A stretch of DNA of 48,628 nt. It comes from Branchiostoma floridae (Eukaryota; Chordata; Leptocardii; Amphioxiformes; Branchiostomatidae). Shown in pieces: positions 12,201 to 21,200 of the stretch (position 1 is its first letter; every line of letters begins with the position of its first letter). A model generated the notes under the pieces. It was not told the origin of the DNA, ran no database searches, and saw only the letters and a list, made by a program, of their open reading frames with translations. Made by a program: the position numbers and the translations under genes. The stretch spans positions 2,560,743 through 2,609,370 of the forward strand of contig NC_049991.1 of NCBI RefSeq assembly GCF_000003815.2. Reading direction: 5' to 3'.

Positions 12201-15200
12201 CAGCTAGCACACGTTACGAACAGATTCCCTACAATTCAAACAATGCTAAATACTTAACGTTTGGGTGTGAGTGAGTGAGTGAGTGAGTGAGTGAGTGAGT
12301 GAGTGAGTGAGTGAGTGAGTGAGTGAGTGAGTGAGCAATCTATAAGCAGTGACAACTATGCTGCAGAGGAAGGTGACAAACGGTCACCAAAACGATTCCT
12401 AGGTGTACAAAGAATCTCGTTAATTCAGTGACTAAACAACCCAATAAAACTATTCACTGATGCTAAAGACCATTCAGCCTTTCTTTTTGGAGTATTTTGT
12501 TATAGAGTTATATTCAGATACCATACCTGCATGAGTTTGAGCAGTGCAGAGATACAGAGGATACATGTATCTGTCTCTGTGTCTGACACGTCGTCCTTTA
12601 GCTCAGCCACAACATTGGAACCCTGCCGACGAGCTGGAAAGTGGAAGGGAGGAGAAATTAGTAAACATTTCAATGACTTACAACTAACCACAGCTCCTGG
12701 TAGGTAAAACGTCTTTCATATAGTTTTACGTCATGAGCATGATTATTATGTGAGCTCTGGTTTACTAGGCATCTATAATATGTTTTTATTTTGGAAACAT
12801 TAGATATGAAGAACACGCTTTAAAACTTTTGTGTACATGTATGACATCTTACAGAACAGCGTAACACTATGTGATTTGAAAAAATTAAATCAAATTCATT
12901 AAAATACCATACATTGTCAAAATAAGAGGAATATATTAGACTTCTTTCAATCCCTCCTCTTTTGAATTGTAATAGTATAATAATCATGAGAATGTATGAG
13001 ACCAAATACAATATATCTTGATCTAACACACCCAAAAATTCTGGGGCAAAAACTGACATTCTTCTCAGAGCTGTGAAGTTTGTGGGGGTAAAAGAATTAA
13101 AAAAATAACATAAAAAGGTTGAATTGATAAAAATTTGTAAAAACAAATTCAAAAAGCCATCATGAAAACAAAAAAAGTGAAGTTGTATTCTATAAACTCT
13201 GGTCCAAACATACCACTTTTCTCAGTAAAAGGGAACAGACTTTTCCAACGACCTACAAAAACGAGGGGAAAAAACTTCATCCAACAAACATATCACCCCC
13301 CCCCCCAAAAATAATAAAAAGGTGAAACAAAAAATAAATGAGGTATAGAAATGTACTTAAGTAAGACGTGACTAAAAACATACCACTTTTCTCGGTTAAA
13401 GAAGAGTCACTTTTTCGACGCCCTATACAAAGAAATGATATGTCCACCTGGGCTAAAAACAATACATGACATAACTCTTTTTTACAGAATTTCATAAAAA
13501 GATCTTTAACAATTGTGGAAGAAACGAGATGTAAGCAAATGTCATAAAAAAAAAGAAAAAAAAGGTTTGTAAAATAAAAGTTTCACTGAGAACAGACCAG
13601 GAGACAAATAAAAAAAATCTTGCTAGCGAATGTCGTATCGATGAGAAAAAATGAAAAAAAGGGTTGCAAAAAAATTTCAAAATGAAAACCAACCGGAGGT
13701 CTCGGGCATAGCAAAAGCACCTTTATGATTGGCTACAAAGGGAAGACAAAATAAAAGGTTCTGTAGAAAAAAAGCATCCAACGCGTTTGAAAAATAGATG
13801 AAAAAAAAGGATTATTCCGACCTGATCTTAAAAAAAAAGAGCATCAATTATTAAATTGTGTAAAACACAAAATTTCTGACATATATTTTACCTGTGTCTA
13901 GTGTCAGGGAGGAATGCTTCATGATGGAAGAGCCAGCTTTCCGGATTATTCTGGAAAATAACCATAGCATAACATCAGTTGACTTTAACCTTAAATATAA
14001 AAAAAAAGCTCTCATTGGGAAATGTGATACTGTTTTTACAATCATTTCACTCTGAGTCTGAGCAATTCTGCTATTACATATAATTTTTTATATACATGTA
14101 CATGCATTTTCTTATTTATTCAGGACTTAAAGCATACACAAAGTTCTGCTATTTGTTAGTGAATATTCCTGAATCTTTATACATACGTTCTCCCTTTCAG
14201 GTAGGCTGTTTTCTTGGTGGGCGTGTCCTTCAATGCCAGCTTTCTGCTACCTCCCTGAGGGACAATAAATGGGACTTAAGTCACCACAATTCAGGTAAAA
14301 GTTTTAAGACTCCAGACTCGTTCCCAAGACGTCATCATGTCACAAAGTATAACAGTAGGGTGTTTGGATCAAAGGTCCTGGGTTTGAATTCCCTGATATG
14401 CTCCAGTTTTGTGCATACTGGGAAAGGCATTTAACATAAATTTATTCACTTTCACTTAGGTGAAAATGAGTACCTAGCTTTGGTTAGGGACATCTCTCAG
14501 ATAGGACATTAAATGGAGGTCCCACACGCATGTTTGGGAGGCCATACCTCAAACACGTAAAAGAACCCACCGCACCATCAAAAAGAGTTGGAATCCTTCC
14601 CAGTGAGAGTGGATCAAATAAATCTGTCAGGATATGCAGCTTGTACTGTTCAGTACAAAGCTGGAGAGTTATGCCATGAGGCGTTTTACAGGGTATGCAA
14701 GTATTCAAACAAACATACCAAAAAATTCAGTCCACATCTCAACAAAATTAACGCAAGTTAGAACTTTGGTGACAATCTGCTTTTACAAATGGCTGTGTGC
14801 AACTGCATGTGAAAGAAGTACCAGTAATATACATGTTACACGCTTCTGAACATTTATGTCAGTAAATAAATGTATTCTTACAGAGGCAGGTGAAACTCCT
14901 GTTGCTGTTCCAGTCTTTGCCTGGTGTTCTTTCAACCTGCATGAAACAATACAATGTACATTGAAGTTTGCTCAAAACAATGAATGTCCTGGGTCCCATC
15001 CGGATAGTAGTTCGCTCTGGCATTTATTATACACTGTATACACTTATACACTGTATGTACAATCGCTTCTCTGCTATTACGTCTGGGAACCTTGACATCT
15101 CTAACATCTGGAATGGTCCAAGTATTGGACGAGGGCGTTGAAAGGTCCCTACACATGACTGAATTAAGGAATTGGACAGGCATTCCAACACCCAAAACAA

Positions 15201-18200
15201 CCTCTGTCCGCTTGCGGGAGGGTGCTCTAGAACCCATTCCTTGATTTGCTCATTGTTTACCTGACATCACCCTAAAACATTTACAGTTCTCTAGATGGGT
15301 AGCAAAAGCAAACATAGGAGCGAAGCACAACCCAGATGGTCCCAGGAACATGATGCCTCACAAATTTATTTTGTTGCTTCTCAAATGGTTTAAAAAAAAT
15401 ATCAATTGACTGGGCAAATTTTTTTTCCATTTACAAAAAGGCTGTTATGCAAGATATGAATTCATATGGACCAATTATAGCTTTTAGGTCATGAAAAAGT
15501 TTACAGATCACTGATATATGAAATAAGAATGCATACCATTGTTACTTGTATGTTTGACTAATGGCGGAAGCGAGGCATTAAGAGTAGCTGCCCTATAGGC
15601 TGATGTCAGAGTTGCGTTGTGCAGTACAGTGCCCAAAATGGGAAGACGATTTGGGTGTGACTTCAAATCCTTGAAAATCCTTCTTTTCCTTGAAACTTTT
15701 TGCCCAATCTGTAGACTTTTTGAGTTAGAAGGGACAGGTAGGGCCTAATCTTTCCTGTTTGGGTCAAAAGTTGTTCAGTTTAGCAGTTTAGCTGGTGTCA
15801 GAACAGGTTTTGAGTTATAGGGGTGCTACCGGTTGTATCAGGAGGGAACAGGGGTCAAAGGTGAGGTTTCTTTCAAAGAGCGAGCTTTTCTCGGAGAATG
15901 AGCCAAACAACCCTCTGTTTTCTTTGAATGGTTATAAACTAGACCTCAGTGACTTTCTGGTGGAGAAGAATTTTTAAGATTGAAATATGGGTTAGTACTT
16001 TTTTAAAGCCTTCATTCAGTGTATTATAACATGCTTGCCAATGGACAGCCTTAACTTTGATGTCTGACCTATAATCACACAATCACTGACTTACCCATCC
16101 AGAGATCTCAGCAGTGTGTTGGACCTGATTTGGGCATACACATTCATGAAATCTGGAAAGAAACAAGACAAAACATGATACAACTTTCCATACAGAAATG
16201 AAAAAAACAATGGAAAAAAACTGGTAATTTCTTAATCTATGATTCAGAAACTATTTTTTGAAAGCATCTAATGCTAGTTCACCTTTATCCATGGGCCAAC
16301 CAATATCTGTGGTTGTTTTCAAAACCAGGGTATTTACATATAGGTATATCAAGTTGATGGACTGAGGTTTCAAATTGCAAAACAAATTGTATTTTCAATT
16401 ATTACAGTTTGAAACCACTGTCTCTTAACTTGTTATCCCCAAATACGCTGTCTTTTAAAGCAATGGAACCGATATAGGTTACCCCACAGATATAAGTAGC
16501 CAGATATATGTAAAGAAGATGATGTCTTACCGGTGCTGTTTTGGGTGATGAGCCACCTAGAGATTTCCGTCAGTTCTGCAACTGTCCTCTCTAAAACAGA
16601 ACACATCCATACTTCACATCTTTTACATGTAAAACATACATCAAACACAATCAGTAGACGGGGGGCGACACAGGTTTCCTGACACTTATGACCCATTGTT
16701 GCTCTAATGTAGTGTCTCAGAGATAGCAATAGATGGGTCTATTCCATAAGCCCCCCAAAATGGCATAATATCATTCAACTTGTTGGTTATGTCAATCCAA
16801 TTTTCATTCATAATATCATTTACCAACAAAGATGAACATGATATTTGGCAGTTTTCAAGCGCTATTACCCCATTGACTTACCTGGTAAATGCTCCAGAGG
16901 AATATCTTCTGGATCTGAAAATAAACAAACAAGTGGTGAGTTTAGTAACTTACATGAAAGGTTTGATTATATGGATGACAACATCTGGGAATCCAAAAAC
17001 TGATGTGAGCATGAGGGAAAAAAATTTGTCTTTAATATGCAGGGCTCGAAATTCATTTTGGGGATTAGGTGCACTGGTGCACCCAGCTTAAAAAATTGGG
17101 TGCACCAAAAAATTTTGGGGTGCACCACTTGAATTTGAGTAGAATGTAAAAAAAACTGATAACAAAACTTAGTTACAAGCTATCAAATTCTTAAACAAGT
17201 AACACATTTTTATTATCTTTCTAACACTTAGATGTCAAGAATATGATGTATACTACTATACTCGATATTTTTCCATACATAAACCTAAGAAAATATTTGG
17301 GTGCACCCTGTGCACCCACTGAAAAACATTGGGTGCACAGTTCCAATTTTGGGTGCACCTGGGTGCACATGCACCCAGTATTTTGAGCCCTGATATGAAA
17401 TCTACATGGTCAGGAAGGTTGAACACAAGGAGTATGGCCTTAGACCCTAAACATGCATTTCATAAAACACAATCATGGATAAATTCATTTGGGAACATAC
17501 AATTCATTCAGATCTTTATCTTACGCATGCAGAAGAAAACATATACATAACATGATTTCTCTATTGAACAGACTAAAGTAAGTTTCCTGGCACATGATTG
17601 TGTATCTAATTTCTAGATCATAAGGAAAAGTTGTAAGTTACTGTAAATGCATTTAAGTTTGCGGGGATTTAATTTCGCGGTTGCGGGAAAATGGACTTTT
17701 CGTGGTGGTTTTAATTTCGCGGTAGCACCATGTACTGTAGTCTCTTACTGTTATGGAAAAATATTTGCGGTGGTTTTAAATTCGCGGTGAGGTGGCCGCC
17801 GCGAAAACCGCAAACATTAATCCACCGCGAACATTTCTGCATTTACAGTATATGTCTATGTGAAAATGTGAGCTTCACATAAACATATACACAAGCATGT
17901 GCCAGGATACTTACTTCAGTTTGTTTATAGTCTTTGGAAAGTCTAAAAATCTAACTGCATAGGCAAGAAAAGAATGTCAGAATGACCATGCATGTTTTAT
18001 TACTGGACTGACCGTCTTCTGTCCCCAGCATGTCCAGTATAGTGACCGCTGGTACCGGTCGGCTGTGTCTGGTCAGCAGGTTCCGGAATTCTCTCTCCAG
18101 CTGGTCTTTACCAGACTCAAACAGTTGTGTCTAAAACATGGAAAAAGCTCATTGTTTCCATAGTCATTGGTTTAAAATATCATTATTTATTTTCAATATT

Positions 18201-21200
18201 TATCTCAAGAAAGCTCATTAGATCAGCATATATGCATTTCATTGGGCTTTGTTACATTTACATATACAAATTAACAAAACATTTTGATTAATTTTTCCTT
18301 ATCCTTTTAAAACTTTTTTTAAAGTAGATAATTCATTTTTTGGCAACACCTCAGGAGAGGAGAGGAAAGGTGTTCCTTAAACACTTTTTTTGTTGTTTTA
18401 CTTTATTCATCTACATGTGGTAAAAGCAATGCACTAATTTACTAAACGATATCTTATATGTATCCATCCGAAGATCACAAATTTCAAATTGTGAAATGTG
18501 CCATAGTTGATAAAATTCAGTGTCCTCAAAGAAAAAATTGTAACATCAATTTAACATCCAAATCTGGTACTAGTATTCAAATTTTTGATAGCACCGGGCT
18601 CAGTGGATGCGAAGCACGTCGAACTTCGTATTTTTTTATAGTAGCCTGTGTGATAACAGTAGAACCCCATGTGATAACCCAAGGTATCACCCAGTCCAAA
18701 ACACCCCTATCAAACGTTATCAAGGCCAAGGTATGACACAGAATACAACACGTGTACAATGTACTGAGTACAGGCTTTTAGCTAGGATTTTATCATAGGG
18801 AGTCCAAATTTCTTAGTGACTGAGATTCACCATGTGGTGAATGCTACAGACAAGAGCATTGTAGGGGGTCAGGGAGCATTGACCTTCCATGGTTTGAGGT
18901 TTGATAGAATTCTAAGTTAAAATGGTGCATTCTGAGGTATCCTGAGGGGTAAATTATCGTCAGAGAGGTCACCAGGGCTTTAGCCAGCTCAAATTTTTTT
19001 TCCGTCAGCCAATTACAATCGTCGCGAAAACAGCGAAAATTAATTAGAAGGACTGAACTGAGACCTTGAAAAACGGGTTTTAATGAGATTATCGTATGCG
19101 AAAGGGCGCCGACACACATTGTCAACAATCATAACAATAGCAAAACAAACAGCGTGTGGCTTTTACGGCCGTGGACGGCGTCCCCAAGCCGCCTGTAGCT
19201 TCCACCAAGGATTTTTGTCCGTCAAGGTTGACGGATTGGTTTTAAAATTTTTCCGTCAGACGCAGCAAATTTCCGTCAATTGACGGAAAAACGGACGCTG
19301 GCTAGACCCCTGGAGGTCACAGTTGAAGACTGTGACCTGTAGCTAGTGGCAACCCTGGTCATGGCAGAGGATCTGCTCCCCAGTGTAACGGACTCTTCAG
19401 TGCGTCTAGTGAATCCAATTTCTCATTATTTTTAGAACAGTGTGTCCAATTGACGCCTTGAATGCCTGGCTAAAAGCCTGACTGAGTACTCTATTCTCTC
19501 ACCACAGTGTGCAGTTCAGGACTGCCTGGGTTGTTTGTACTGAAGAAGTCCACGGCGTTCTGGACCCTGGCCATGCTCTGCAGGTACGAGTCCAAACGAC
19601 CTGTGGGCCTGAAGGGCAAAACAGGGAAACATAACATTTAGGAACTACCTGGTGCAGACATATAATGACAGCTTATGCATGGTATTTACATTTTCTATGT
19701 TATTACTTGTGTTCAAAGATGTGGAAAGTGACTGGACACCAATGCTTCACCAGGGTTCATATACTGTAAACTTTCAAACTTCCGCAGAGGTCTTATTTCA
19801 TGGTTTTTGCACAATGTGCTATCCACTGCAAATTCACGATGTCACAAATATGCGTTTCTAATGTAAGGTTATAATTACCGTACTACAGAATAATTTTTGA
19901 CCGTGAATTTAAAACCTTCTTTTCCCTCTAACAATGAAATAAAACCACTGCAAAAGTAAACAAACTCACAGTAGTAGAAGTAAAGATACACACACAATTA
20001 TACATGTACTGGTACCAACACCATGTGTATGTATGGAAGCCATACTGAGTGAGTTACAATAATATAAACCTTATAACAATGATCACCAATGACTGTCCAC
20101 ACCAAAAACCAATCCCTAAACCAGAAGGAAAATGTATTTTTTACAAAAGAATTGTTTGTCTTCTGGTATGAAATACTGTATCTGCTGACCCATCTGATGG
20201 CTGGTTGTCGGACTCTCTGTCGGGATATTTTGGAGCAAGCGGATCGGGAGAACCGTAAGGTCTGTATACAGGCATGCCATTTGTAAGAGTTATTCAAAAC
20301 TTATCATTGCAGAAGTTTAATATAAATATTAATGTGAAGTGATTATTGCGTTTTGACTATTGAATAGCTTTAAGTTTAACTTAAACATCACACGATTTGT
20401 ATGAACTTAAGGTATGTTTCAAGCATGGATTGCATTCTTGAAGAAAAAAAAAGAAGCAATACACACCCCTCTCGGATGGTTTGTTCCACATCCTTGGCAA
20501 CATTATAGAAGCTGATGACATGGTCCAGAGAGGACAGCGTCTTATCAATGTCTGAGGTGTTTGGTCAAGAACAAAATCAAGATACTTACAGATATAATAA
20601 GAAATGCTTATCAGTATTTTTTTCAAATACTTTGTATTTAACAGCATTTGTTGTTTGGGTTTGTCTATAATTACATGTATATGTAAAAATGTTTGAACAT
20701 TTATATGCACATGAAGTAGTAAGAAGTGGTATTACATTTGCGTAACAGTTAGGGTGTGAAGCCCACAACCCAGAAGTCCTGTGTTCAAATTCCCTGACAT
20801 ACCACCAACTTTGAGCCCTTTACTTAAGGCTTTAGAAAGGCACTTACTGTAACATGACTTTCCTTACTCCACCCAGGTGTAAAAATGGGTACCTGACTTC
20901 AGTTGGCAAGGTAAAAGGTGGTGGAAGGATAAGGATGGGCTCTACCTCTCAATACCATGCCCTAGACACAGTAGATAACAATCAAAGTTACTCCTACCGC
21001 CTCAAAAAAGGCTATGGGATGGGTCTAACTTTTTCCCAATACGTAGGAAAAGTTAACCCCAAAACTCTGCTTTTTTTTAGTCGTTAACATTTAAGCCATG
21101 GTCTATGAAGCAAAGGTTCCCTATTCCCTGGTAATACATGTACAAGAGCTTTATGAATGAGACAGTTCCTACTGAAAAGGATACTGTCTTGAAGTTTCTG

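Noticed and set aside
15795-15977. 60-codon ORF in an EXOC7 intron
   Set aside because: No domain, no splice context and length within chance expectation.
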